From Sphingomonas sp. GM_Shp_1 (GTDB taxonomy: Bacteria; Pseudomonadota; Alphaproteobacteria; Sphingomonadales; Sphingomonadaceae), in NCBI RefSeq assembly GCF_026540895.1, contig NZ_JALNUR010000004.1, positions 157,222-221,221 of the forward strand: DNA of 64,000 nucleotides. Direction: 5' to 3'. The notes beneath the pieces were generated by a model. It saw only the letters and a program-made list of their open reading frames with translations, searched no databases and was not told the origin of the DNA. The position numbers and the translations under genes are program-made. Within the stretch, counting starts at the first letter, position 1. The number at the start of each line of letters is the position of its first letter. This document shows, one piece after another, positions 1 to 8,621 of the stretch.

Positions 1-9
1 TGTCCTTCC

Positions 10-1326
10 TTATGTCGCGATCCGCACGTCCCGGTAGCGCGGGTTGAGCAGATGGAAGATCAGCAGCGCGACCAGATAGGCGACGCCGCACGCGATGAAG
101 AAGGGCTGATAGCTGCCCACCCGGTCGAGCAGGACGCCCAGCGCCTTCGACGCGATGAACCCGCCCGTCGCCCCGGCGAAACCGCCCAGCCCGATCAGCG
201 TCCCTTGGGCATAACGCGGGAATTGATCGCCCGGCAGTGCGAAGAGATTGGTCGAAAACCCCTGGTGCGCGGCACAGGCCAGACCGATCATCGCCACCGC
301 GATCCAGATGCTGCTGGCCTGTGCGGCGAACATCACCGGCAGCGCGAACAGGGCACAGACGAACATCGCCCGCTTGCGCGCCCGACCGGTCGCGATCCCC
401 TGCTTGAGCAGGCGTGAGGAATACCAGCCGCCGACGATCGCCCCGACATCGGCCATGATGTAGATCGCCACCAGAGGCGGCCCGAAGCTCTTCAGGTCGT
501 ATCCATAGCGGCTGTGGAAGAAGTCCGGCAGCCAGAAGAGGAACGTCCACCACACCGGATCGATCAGGAAGCGCCCTGTCATATAAGACCAGGCCTCGCG
601 ATGCCGCGTGACGGTCAGGAACCCCGCGCGGCCCGTGGTCTCGACCGGCTCCGCCTCGATCCAGGCGCGTTCCTCGGGCGTGATTCGCGGATGGGCGTGC
701 GGCGGATGATAGAGCCGCCACCACGCGGTCAGCCAGACGAGGTTGAACAAGCCGGTGATGACGAACGCCCAGCGCCAGTCGAGCACCAGATCGGCAATCA
801 GGAAACCGATCAGCAGCGGCGTGACCACCGCCCCCACATTCGCCCCGGCATTGAAGATACCGATCGCAAAGGCCCGTTCCTTCTTGGGAAACCATTGCGA
901 CGCGGCGGCCAGCGCGGAGGGAAAGGTGCCCGCCTCGCCAAAGGCCAGCGGAATGCGCGCGATGGCGAAACCGGTGGTCGAGGTGACCAGCGTCTGGGCG
1001 AAATGCCCGACCGTCCACGCCCCCATCGCCACCAGATAGCCCGCACGCGGCCCGGTCCGGTCGATCAGCCAGCCGAACAACAGGAAGCCGAAGCCATAGG
1101 CGACCTGGAAATAGCCCGTGACGTCGCCATAGCCGCTATTGGTCCAGCCATAGAGCACGGTCAGCTGCGGCTTGAGCACCCCCAGCACCAACCGGTCGAT
1201 ATAGCTGAGCACCACCGCCGCGAAGAGCAGGCCGCAAATCACCCATCGCACCCGACCGCGCGGCGGCGGTACGGCGTGGGCGGCGGTGTCCGGCGCGGTC
1301 TCGGCCGCCTGGGTCAGGTCGCTCAT
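10..1326 (-). CDS. MFS transporter, hexuronate/ACS family
   Basis: Inner-membrane proton symporter of the major facilitator superfamily, 438 residues, about 12 hydrophobic segments. After a ~25-residue polar N-terminus the first helix carries the S-Y-I-D-R-L motif typical of anion:cation symporters such as ExuT and GudP. A D-R-T-G-P-R loop follows helix 2. Its ATG lies one base after the D-mannonate dehydratase stop, so the two are almost certainly co-transcribed and translationally coupled. That partner points to uptake of a hexuronate (glucuronate, galacturonate) or hexonate. The exact substrate cannot be read from sequence. Confidence 0.88.
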   Translation of the reverse strand: MSDLTQAAETAPDTAAHAVPPPRGRVRWVICGLLFAAVVLSYIDRLVLGVLKPQLTVLYGWTNSGYGDVTGYFQVAYGFGFLLFGWLIDRTGPRAGYLVAMGAWTVGHFAQTLVTSTTGFAIARIPLAFGEAGTFPSALAAASQWFPKKERAFAIGIFNAGANVGAVVTPLLIGFLIADLVLDWRWAFVITGLFNLVWLTAWWRLYHPPHAHPRITPEERAWIEAEPVETTGRAGFLTVTRHREAWSYMTGRFLIDPVWWTFLFWLPDFFHSRYGYDLKSFGPPLVAIYIMADVGAIVGGWYSSRLLKQGIATGRARKRAMFVCALFALPVMFAAQASSIWIAVAMIGLACAAHQGFSTNLFALPGDQFPRYAQGTLIGLGGFAGATGGFIASKALGVLLDRVGSYQPFFIACGVAYLVALLIFHLLNPRYRDVRIAT

Positions 1327-1327
1327 A

Positions 1328-2539
1328 TCACCAACTCCACAGCGTGCCGTCTTCCAGGCGGTTCACCGGCAGATAGGCGCGCTTATAGGGATAGGTCGCC
1401 GCCAATTCCTCGTCGATCTCGACCCCCAGGCCCGGCGCGTCGCCCGGGTGCATCATGCCGTCCTCGAACCGGTAATGATGCGGGAAGACCGCATCCGTCT
1501 CCTCGGTATGGGGCATATGTTCCTGAATGCCGAAATTGGGCACGGACAGGCCGAAGTGCAGCGCCGCCGCCATCGTGACGGGCGACAGGTCGGTCGCGCC
1601 GTGACAGCCGGTGCGGACCTGATAGAGATCGGCCAGTGCGGCGATCCGCCGCAAATGGGTCAGCCCCCCCGCATGGACGACGGTCGCGCGGATATAGTCG
1701 ATCAGTTGGTTCTCGATCAGATGCTTGGCGTCCCAGATCGAATTGAACACCTCGCCCACCGCGATCGGCGTGGTGGTATGCTGGCGGATCAGGCGGAAGG
1801 CGTCCTGATTTTCGGCAGGGGTCGCGTCCTCGATCCAGAACGGGCGATAGGGCTCCAGGTCCTTGCCCAGTCGCCCGGCCTCGATCGGGGTCAGCCGGTG
1901 GTGGACATCGTGGAGCAGATGCACGTCCCAACCCAACGCCTCACGCGCGGCGGCGAACAGTTCGGGTACGATCCGCAGATATTTCTCGGTCGACCAGACG
2001 CTCTCGCTCGGCAGATCGGCATCGGCCGGCTCGTAACGCTGCCCCGCCTTGGCGACGCCATAGGTCGATGCGAGCCCCGGCACCCCACATTGCAGACGGA
2101 TCGCGCGATAGCCCTCGTCCCGGTGGCGGATCGCGGTGGCGATCGTATCCTCGATGGTAGTGCCGTTGGCGTGGCAATAGACGAGGCACGCCTCGCGCGA
2201 TGCGCCGCCGAGCAGTTGGTAGACGGGCATTCCGGCGAGCTTGCCCTTGATATCCCACAGCGCCATGTCGACCGCCGCGATCGCCGTCATCGTCACCGGG
2301 CCGCGCCGCCAATAGGCGCCCTTATAGAGATACTGCCAGATATCCTCGATCCGATGCGCGTCGCGACCGATCAGGCAGGGAATGACATGATCCTGGAGAT
2401 AGCTGGCCACGGCGAGTTCACGACCGTTGAGCGTCGCGTCGCCCAGGCCGGTGGTGCCATCGTCGCATTCGATCTTCAGCGTGACGAAATTGCGCCCCGG
2501 CGAGGTCACGATCAGGCGGGCGGCGACGATTTTGGGCAT
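1328..2539 (-). CDS. manD: D-mannonate dehydratase, enolase superfamily
   Basis: Cytoplasmic Mg-dependent enzyme, 403 residues, converting D-mannonate to 2-keto-3-deoxygluconate in glucuronate breakdown. The sequence matches the Novosphingobium ManD type of the enolase superfamily rather than UxuA. Expected metal ligands are visible as D211 (in LLHDVHH), E237 (in FWIED) and E263 (in VGEVF). R148 and Y160 fit the ManD base pair and H213 also fits the family active site. It is first of a two-gene operon with the MFS permease and divergent from the GH67 alpha-glucuronidase. UxaC and UxuB, which would make mannonate from glucuronate, are not in this window. Confidence 0.93.
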   Translation of the reverse strand: MPKIVAARLIVTSPGRNFVTLKIECDDGTTGLGDATLNGRELAVASYLQDHVIPCLIGRDAHRIEDIWQYLYKGAYWRRGPVTMTAIAAVDMALWDIKGKLAGMPVYQLLGGASREACLVYCHANGTTIEDTIATAIRHRDEGYRAIRLQCGVPGLASTYGVAKAGQRYEPADADLPSESVWSTEKYLRIVPELFAAAREALGWDVHLLHDVHHRLTPIEAGRLGKDLEPYRPFWIEDATPAENQDAFRLIRQHTTTPIAVGEVFNSIWDAKHLIENQLIDYIRATVVHAGGLTHLRRIAALADLYQVRTGCHGATDLSPVTMAAALHFGLSVPNFGIQEHMPHTEETDAVFPHHYRFEDGMMHPGDAPGLGVEIDEELAATYPYKRAYLPVNRLEDGTLWSW

Positions 2540-2549
2540 GAACGGTCCT

Positions 2550-2687
2550 TCAGGCGATATCGATGACGACGACTATGGCGTCGCCGCAAACGGCATCGAG
2601 AAACCCATTGGCGGATGGTGCGCTAAGGGCATGCGCGGGGGCGTTCATCGCCGCCACCCGGTGGGGCAGGTCCGATTTATGGGCCAT
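2550..2687 (-). CDS. Candidate 45-residue ORF upstream of manD
   Basis: Short open frame starting ATG at 2687 behind a good Shine-Dalgarno-like GGAGAGGG and ending 10 bases before the manD ATG. The product ([11 protein letters not shown]...) has a hydrophobic C-terminal stretch (AIVVVIDIA) but no family I recognise. It could be a small protein, a translated leader for manD, or a remnant of a longer gene. The only support is the SD and the placement, so confidence is low. Confidence 0.3.
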   Translation of the reverse strand: MAHKSDLPHRVAAMNAPAHALSAPSANGFLDAVCGDAIVVVIDIA

Positions 2688-2737
2688 CACACCCTCTCCT
2701 CTGTCCAAAAGTCGTTCAATCGACTTGCCAATTGGTC

Positions 2738-2751
2738 TGATAGCGGTACCG
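2738..2751. promoter_or_regulatory. Candidate LacI-type operator in manD/GH67 intergenic region
   Basis: TGATAGCGGTACCG agrees at 11 of 14 positions with TGATAGCGCTATCA and shares its left half with the site at 5161-5174. LacI-family sugar regulators, such as the Caulobacter xylose regulator, bind motifs of this shape. It lies ~50 bp upstream of the alpha-glucuronidase start in the divergent promoter region. No LacI gene is in the window. Confidence 0.35.
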
Positions 2752-2802
2752 TGATGATCAAGCGCCAGCTTGTCAATCGGCGGTGCAGCGGGAGAGAATG
2801 GC

Positions 2803-4896
2803 ATGAACCGGATACGCCTATTGCTGGGAGCGCTGTCTATCCCGCTGGCAATACTGCCGATTTCAGCGCACGCGGATGACGGTTACGCCCTTTGGCTGCG
2901 CACGGCCGCCTCATCGGTCGGACAGATAAATATAAAGCGGTTAGGCGACACCCCCACCCTCCGCCTGGCGGAGTCGGAGCTTCGCCGCGACATTTCGGCC
3001 GTTACGCCACCCATCGTCATCGCCACCACCTCCGCACCCGGTCTTCAGCCGCTGCACCTCGCCGCCGAGGATTTAGGCGATGAGGGCTATCTGATTCGCA
3101 ATGTGACACTGGACGGGCAGCGGGTCCTCCTCATCGCGGGCAATAGCGACCGCGGCGTCCTGTACGGGGCGTTCGCGCTCATCCGCCATCTTGCGGCGGG
3201 CGGCAAAGCTGACGCCCTTTCGCTCCGTTCCAGCCCTAAGGTGAAACTGCGCGTCCTCAACCATTGGGACAATCTGGATGGATCGGTGGAGCGTGGTTAT
3301 GCCGGGCAATCGCTCTGGGATTGGTGGACACTCCCGGACTTTCGTGATCCGCGCTATACCGACTATGCCCGCGCCAATGCGTCGATCGGGATCAACGGCA
3401 CGGTCCTCAACAACGTCAACGCCAAGGCCGATAGCCTGACGCCCGCCTATATCGCCAAGGCGGCGGCGCTGGCGGAGGTGTTCCGGCCATGGGGTATCCG
3501 CGTCTACCTGTCGGTGCGCTTCTCAGCGCCGATCGAACTCGGAGGACTGAAGACCGCCGACCCGCGCGATCCGGCGGTCGCCGCCTGGTGGAAGGCCAAG
3601 GCGGACGAAATCTACCGCGCCATTCCCGACTTCGGCGGCTTTCTGGTCAAGGCCAATAGCGAAGGCCAGCCGGGTCCGCGCGATTATGGCGCCACCCATG
3701 CCGACGGCGCGAACATGCTCGCCGCCGCCGTGCGCGACCATGGCGGCATCGTAATGTGGCGGGCCTTCGTCTATGCCGAGACCGACCCCGAGGATCGCGC
3801 CAAGCAGGCCTATACCGGATTCAAGCCCCTGGACGGCAAGTTCGCCGACAATGTGCTCGTTCAGGTCAAGAACGGCGCGATCGATTTCCAGCCGCGCGAG
3901 CCTTTCCACCCCCTGTTCGGCGCGATGCCGCGCACGCCCCTGATGATCGAGTTCCAGATCACCAAGGAGTATCTCGGCTTCGCGACCCACCTCGCCTATC
4001 TCGGCCCGCTCTTTACCGAGACGCTCGACGCCCGGACCGGGCAGAAGTCGGGTGAGACGGTGGCCGATGTCGTCGACGGGCAGGCCGAGCACCACAAGCT
4101 GTCCGGCATGGCGGGTGTCGCGAATATCGGGCGTGACCGGGACTGGAGCGGATCGACGTTCAACCAGGCCAATTGGTATGCCTTCGGCCGCCTTGCCTGG
4201 GACCCCGACCTGTCGGCGGAGGCGATCGCCCGCGCCTGGGTCGCGCAGACCTTCGGCACCGATCCGCAGATCGTCGACACGATCACTGCCATGATGATGG
4301 GATCGCGCGAAGCGGTCGTCGACTATACCGGCGCCTTCGGGCTGGCGCATCTGATGGCGACCGGCCACCATTACGGACCCGGCCCCTGGGTGTCCGAGCT
4401 GGCGCGGCCGGAATGGAATCCCGTCTATTACCACCGGGCCGACGCCGCCGGGATCGGCTTCGACCGGACCGTATCGGGCAGCAACGCGGTCGGCCAATAT
4501 GCCGGCCCCGTCGCCAAGGCATTCGCCAAGCCGGAGACGACGCCGGAGTCGATGCTCCTCTGGTTCCATCACGTGTCATGGGACCGGCGCATGGCCGACG
4601 GACAGACCCTATGGACCAACCTGGTCGCGCGTTATGATCGGGGCGTCGCCTATGTCGAGCAGATGCAGCGGCAGTGGGACAGCCTGCGCGACCGGATCGA
4701 TGCGGAGCGCTGGCAGAAGACCGCGACCTATCTGGCCGTGCAGGAGCGCGAGGCGCGCTGGTGGCGGGATGCGAGCCTGGCCTATTGGATGTCGGTCAAC
4801 CATCGCCCACTCCCCTCAGGCGTTCGGCCGCCCGAGCATGATCTGGCGTGGTACAAGGCGCAGCAATTCCCCTATGCGCCGGGCCAAGCTCATTAG
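2803..4896 (+). CDS. GH67 alpha-glucuronidase, secreted
   Basis: Removes (4-O-methyl-)D-glucuronic acid from the non-reducing end of aldouronic acids released from glucuronoxylan. 697 residues, close to the usual GH67 length. The ATG at 2803 is chosen because GGGAGAG precedes it and a clean signal peptide follows (MNRIRLLLGALSIPLA..., cleavage after SAHA), so the enzyme is periplasmic. Catalytic residues match the family: E287 in NSEGQPGP, D361 in GAIDFQP and E389 in ITKEYLG, equivalent to Cellvibrio E292, D365 and E393. It is divergent from manD and upstream of a TBDR, so uptake, cleavage and catabolism of glucuronate sit together. Confidence 0.95.
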   Translation: MNRIRLLLGALSIPLAILPISAHADDGYALWLRTAASSVGQINIKRLGDTPTLRLAESELRRDISAVTPPIVIATTSAPGLQPLHLAAEDLGDEGYLIRNVTLDGQRVLLIAGNSDRGVLYGAFALIRHLAAGGKADALSLRSSPKVKLRVLNHWDNLDGSVERGYAGQSLWDWWTLPDFRDPRYTDYARANASIGINGTVLNNVNAKADSLTPAYIAKAAALAEVFRPWGIRVYLSVRFSAPIELGGLKTADPRDPAVAAWWKAKADEIYRAIPDFGGFLVKANSEGQPGPRDYGATHADGANMLAAAVRDHGGIVMWRAFVYAETDPEDRAKQAYTGFKPLDGKFADNVLVQVKNGAIDFQPREPFHPLFGAMPRTPLMIEFQITKEYLGFATHLAYLGPLFTETLDARTGQKSGETVADVVDGQAEHHKLSGMAGVANIGRDRDWSGSTFNQANWYAFGRLAWDPDLSAEAIARAWVAQTFGTDPQIVDTITAMMMGSREAVVDYTGAFGLAHLMATGHHYGPGPWVSELARPEWNPVYYHRADAAGIGFDRTVSGSNAVGQYAGPVAKAFAKPETTPESMLLWFHHVSWDRRMADGQTLWTNLVARYDRGVAYVEQMQRQWDSLRDRIDAERWQKTATYLAVQEREARWWRDASLAYWMSVNHRPLPSGVRPPEHDLAWYKAQQFPYAPGQAH

Positions 4897-4961
4897 AGAT
4901 GGGGCTATGGACGGCCGACCGACCGCTCCCTCGCTCGAGTTGGTCGGACGATTCTCCATGC

Positions 4962-4976
4962 TGGTTCAAATGACCA
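4962..4976. promoter_or_regulatory. TGGT-N7-ACCA inverted repeat
   Basis: TGGTTCAAATGACCA has 4-bp inverted arms. The TGGT/ACCA arms resemble GntR/FadR-class operators such as those of UxuR/ExuR hexuronate regulators, which would suit the neighbourhood. Arms this short arise by chance, so this is only a candidate. Confidence 0.22.
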
Positions 4977-5160
4977 ACGATTGCATTTTGGTCCGTCCGA
5001 TTTTTCATTTCGATTCGAACGCCGAGGTAAGGGACGCTTCTGGCACCGGAAGGAGCTGGGTTGGCTCTAATGAAGGCTATCCTCACCGCTGATGATGAAT
5101 TTGCCGTCATTCATTCCGGCCTAACCAATTTGCATTTGACTTCCTGACCGATAGGCATAT

Positions 5161-5174
5161 CGATAGCGCTATCA
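5161..5174. promoter_or_regulatory. Candidate LacI-type operator upstream of TBDR
   Basis: CGATAGCGCTATCA contains a perfect 12-bp palindrome (5162-5173) with the central CG step usual for LacI-family operators. It sits ~250 bp upstream of the TBDR ATG in an AT-rich stretch and resembles the site at 2738-2751. The regulator is probably encoded elsewhere. Confidence 0.5.
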
Positions 5175-5422
5175 ATAAAACCGCGTCAGACGGTCATGAG
5201 GGGAAGCGGAATGGTTTCCATGGCAATAGCATCTCCGGCTTCGTCGGACATGGCGCTCGGCGCGGTGGAGACCTGCGGCTTCTTCGCCGCTGCCCGATGC
5301 AGCATACCCCATCGACGGCACCCTTCCTATTCCGCCTGACTGAGGCGCTTCCGCCATCATCATCACATGAATGCCCCCGCATGCCGCGACGAACGGCAGC
5401 GGGCCGACAGAGAGGACCTGAC

Positions 5423-8400
5423 ATGAAATCCACGCCCAACATCCGCCTGTGCCGCCTGACGCTTCTGTGCGCCACGGCGGTCGGCGCGATGACTGCCTCC
5501 ACGGCGCTCGCCCAGGCGGTTCCCCCTCCCCAGGAACAGGTTCCGGCCGATGGCCAGGACAATGGCCCCTCGACGCCGCCGGCGCCGCAGACCGACCAGA
5601 CCCAGGGCACGCCGAGTGAGGATATCGTCGTCACCGGCTATCGTTCCAGCCTTGCCAAGTCGACCAATGCCAAGCGCGCGTCGACCGGCTTCACCGACTC
5701 GATCTTCGCTGAGGATATCGGCAAGTTCCCCGACACGAACATCGCGGAATCCTTCAACCGCATTCCCGGCGTGACCATCACCCGCGACGTGACCGGCGAA
5801 GGCACCAACGTCGCCATTCGCGGGCTCGGCTCGAACTTCACCAACGTCACGCTGAACGGCGCGCCGATCGCCGTCGCTTCGTCGGGCGCGACCGATGCGC
5901 AGGGCACCGACCGCTCGGTCGACCTCAGCTTCTTCCCGACCGACTTGTTCACCAAGCTGACCGTGAACAAGAGCTACACCGCCGACCTTCTGGAAGGCGG
6001 CGCGGCGGGCAATATCGACCTGCGCTCCGCCCGGCCGTTCGATCGCAACGGCCCGTTCCTGGCCTATAATATCCAAGGCACCAAGCAGACGCCGGAAGAC
6101 CGGATCGGCGCACGCGGATCGCTGATCGGCAGTTGGCGCAACGATACGTTCGGCATCCTGGCCGGCGTCTCGGCGCAGCGCATCTTCACCGATACGCGCG
6201 GGTATGAGACGATCGGCTACACCAACCCCGCGCTGACCGCCGCGCAGTGCGGCGCGACGAGCGGATGCAACAGCACCGGCGGCGGCAACTGGACGATACC
6301 GGCGGTGGTTCCCAACGGAGCCGGGGCCGGGCTGGTCCCTGGCACGACGATCGACCGCGCCTTCCTGCTGGCCAACAATCCCGGCGCGACGATCCAGCAG
6401 ATCGACAACGGCCTGTTGCCGCGTCTCGGTCGCTTCACCAGCATCCGGGGTCCGCGCGACCGCGTCAACGCGATCGTCAGCGCGGAATATCGCCCGACCG
6501 ATACCCTTCACTTCTATGTCGACGGGCTCTATGGCTACAAGAAGAACGAGCTGACCCGTGAGAACATGGCGTGGATCGTGCGCAACGGCGCGATCATTCC
6601 CACCAACCTGACCTTCGACAAGGCGGATTGCAGCGCGGGCTGCACGGTCACCGGCGGCACCTTCGCCAATGTCCAGTTCTTCAACGAATTCCGCCCCTAT
6701 ACCGAGACGACGCATCTCTGGAGCGTCAATCCCGGCGGCGAGTGGGAGATCGCCGACAAGCTCAAGCTCAACTTCCAGGGCAATTACGCGCGCTCGACCT
6801 TCCACCGCGAGAGCCCGACCGTCGGCATGACCACGCCGCTGGGCGTCGGCAATACCGTCACCTATTCGAACGATGGCGGCCTGCCGACCATCACCAGCGC
6901 GCTGGACCTCAACGATCCGAAGAATTTCGGCTGGTATGCGGGCAGCCGCGTCAATCTCCAGGACGAACGCCGCCTCAACATCAACAAGGGGTTCCGGGGC
7001 GATCTGACCTGGGGTGACACCGCGCTGAACCTGAAGGTGGGTGGTGCCTATGACAACACGTCGCGCCAGATCCGCGGTTTCGACAACAGCCAGTTCTGGC
7101 AGAATGCGGTGTGCGGCAACAATCCCAACGTCGCCGTCCCCTCGCCCAATTCGCAGCCGCCGTGCGAAGGACTGAACGCCCCCGGCGCGGCGCCCGCCGG
7201 TTACCCGACCTATCCGGGTTATGGCACCGGCTTCAGCGCGGGCATGAGCGGCCCGGTCAGCTATGGCGGATCGCTGATCCCCAACAGCGCCGCCCCCAGC
7301 TATCTGAAGCCGGGCCGCGCCGGGTTCGTGACGGTCGACTGGCCCGCCTTCGCCGCCGCCAGCAACTACCAGTATTTCCATGACACCGCGCCGGAGAGCG
7401 GGGGTGCGAACACCGGGGCCAGCGGCGGCTTCATCCGCGAAGTCGTCAAGTCGGCCTTCGCGACCCTGAACGGCGCGCAGGACCTGGGCGGCAACACGCT
7501 GCGCTTCAATGTCGGCCTGCGCTACGTCAACACCATCCAGACCATCTCGGGCCGCGTCTCTCTGCCCGATCCGCGCAACGCGCCGGCGGGTGGCGGATCG
7601 CTTCCGGATGGCAGCCGCTATCCGAACATCGTCAACATCGCCCAGACGCGCAACGTCTATTCCGAATGGCTGCCCGCCGCGACCTTCGCCTATGATGTCG
7701 GCGAGCATGCGGTGGTCCGCGTCGCCGGATCGCGCACCATGACCCGGCCCGATCCTTCGGCTCAGCTTCCGGGCGTCAATTTCGGCGCGCCCTCGGCAGA
7801 TCAGGCGTCGATCGGCAACCCGGCGCTGGCGCCCTATCTGTCGACCAATCTCGACCTGGGATTCGAATATTATACCGGTCGGGAAGGCGTGATCAGCTTC
7901 AACGCCTTCCGCAAGTCGATCGAGGGTTTCACGACGACCGCGATCAACACGGTGCCCTTCTCCAACCTGGCGCAGTACGGCATCACCTATGACACGCTGA
8001 ACCCGACGCAGCAGATCGCGATCAACGCACGCGGCGGGCCCAGCCAGGCGCAGGTCCAGGTCACGTCGCAGGTCAACGTCCCCAACAAGCTGACGATCAA
8101 CGGCCTGGAATTCCAGTGGGTCCAGCCGCTCGACTTCCTGACCCGCGCGATCGGCATCACCGGCTTCGGCTTCAACGCCAACGCGACGATCGTCGACCAG
8201 CGCAGCGACGGCCCGGCCATCGCCTTCGGCGTCGCGCCGTTCACCTACAACATCACCGGTTATTACGAGAAGAACGGCGTGATGCTGCGCGTCGCCACCA
8301 CCTCGCGTCAGGGATCGCAGAACAGTGGCGCGGCGCAGAACGGCATTCCCGCCGCCGCGCTGTTCGGGACCGACTATACCACCTACGACTTCTCGTCGGC

Positions 8401-8569
8401 GTTCGACCTCGACAAGATTTTCGGTATCCCCGGCGCGCCGCAGCTGACCATCAACGTCGCCAACTTCACCAACGCGACGCTGCGGTCCTATTTCCAGTTC
8501 GAGAATGCGACCTTCACCCAGTACAAGCCCGGTCGCCAGTTCCTGATCGGCCTGCGCGGAACCTTCTAA
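5423..8569 (+). CDS. TonB-dependent receptor, carbohydrate type
   Basis: Outer-membrane active transporter, 1048 residues. The ATG at 5423 follows GAGAGGA and begins a signal peptide (MKSTPNIRLCRLTLLCATAVGA..., cleavage after ALAQ); upstream in-frame starts would spoil it. A Pro/Gln-rich linker leads to a TonB-box-like DIVVTGYRSS. The plug follows with FPDTNIAESFNRIPGV and IRGLGSNFTNVTLNG, the style of sphingomonad and Caulobacter oligosaccharide receptors, then a 22-strand-size barrel ending in terminal F (GLRGTF). It lies downstream of GH67 and behind a LacI-like palindrome. The likely substrate is a xylan-derived or uronic-acid-bearing oligosaccharide; this is inference. Confidence 0.92.
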   Translation: MKSTPNIRLCRLTLLCATAVGAMTASTALAQAVPPPQEQVPADGQDNGPSTPPAPQTDQTQGTPSEDIVVTGYRSSLAKSTNAKRASTGFTDSIFAEDIGKFPDTNIAESFNRIPGVTITRDVTGEGTNVAIRGLGSNFTNVTLNGAPIAVASSGATDAQGTDRSVDLSFFPTDLFTKLTVNKSYTADLLEGGAAGNIDLRSARPFDRNGPFLAYNIQGTKQTPEDRIGARGSLIGSWRNDTFGILAGVSAQRIFTDTRGYETIGYTNPALTAAQCGATSGCNSTGGGNWTIPAVVPNGAGAGLVPGTTIDRAFLLANNPGATIQQIDNGLLPRLGRFTSIRGPRDRVNAIVSAEYRPTDTLHFYVDGLYGYKKNELTRENMAWIVRNGAIIPTNLTFDKADCSAGCTVTGGTFANVQFFNEFRPYTETTHLWSVNPGGEWEIADKLKLNFQGNYARSTFHRESPTVGMTTPLGVGNTVTYSNDGGLPTITSALDLNDPKNFGWYAGSRVNLQDERRLNINKGFRGDLTWGDTALNLKVGGAYDNTSRQIRGFDNSQFWQNAVCGNNPNVAVPSPNSQPPCEGLNAPGAAPAGYPTYPGYGTGFSAGMSGPVSYGGSLIPNSAAPSYLKPGRAGFVTVDWPAFAAASNYQYFHDTAPESGGANTGASGGFIREVVKSAFATLNGAQDLGGNTLRFNVGLRYVNTIQTISGRVSLPDPRNAPAGGGSLPDGSRYPNIVNIAQTRNVYSEWLPAATFAYDVGEHAVVRVAGSRTMTRPDPSAQLPGVNFGAPSADQASIGNPALAPYLSTNLDLGFEYYTGREGVISFNAFRKSIEGFTTTAINTVPFSNLAQYGITYDTLNPTQQIAINARGGPSQAQVQVTSQVNVPNKLTINGLEFQWVQPLDFLTRAIGITGFGFNANATIVDQRSDGPAIAFGVAPFTYNITGYYEKNGVMLRVATTSRQGSQNSGAAQNGIPAAALFGTDYTTYDFSSAFDLDKIFGIPGAPQLTINVANFTNATLRSYFQFENATFTQYKPGRQFLIGLRGTF

Positions 8570-8590
8570 CTTCGCCTCGCACCGAACGAG

Positions 8591-8620
8591 AAAGGCCCCG
8601 GTTTCCGCCGGGGCCTTTTT
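8591..8620 (+). terminator. Rho-independent terminator after TBDR
   Basis: Perfect 8-bp GC stem GGCCCCGG / CCGGGGCC (8594-8601 and 8608-8615), 6-base loop, then five T, with three A before the stem. The A/T flanks let it work in both directions. It lies between the TBDR and the convergent amidase gene. Confidence 0.92.
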
Positions 8621-8621
8621 C

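Larger units (their letters stand above)
4897..5422. other. 526-bp regulatory intergenic region
   Basis: No convincing gene lies between the GH67 stop and the TBDR start; the short open frames here lack SD sequences and family features. The stretch is more AT-rich than its surroundings. It contains a TGGT-N7-ACCA inverted repeat and a perfect GATAGCGCTATC palindrome, so it is best read as the promoter and leader of the TBDR. Confidence 0.6.

Noticed and set aside
5297..5422. Upstream in-frame start for the TBDR
   Set aside because: It would place 42 polar residues before the signal peptide; ATG 5423 has an SD and a clean signal sequence.
8591..8620. Hairpin considered as part of the amidase coding end
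   Set aside because: The amidase stop is at 8622; the stem with T tract is outside both genes and is a classic terminator.
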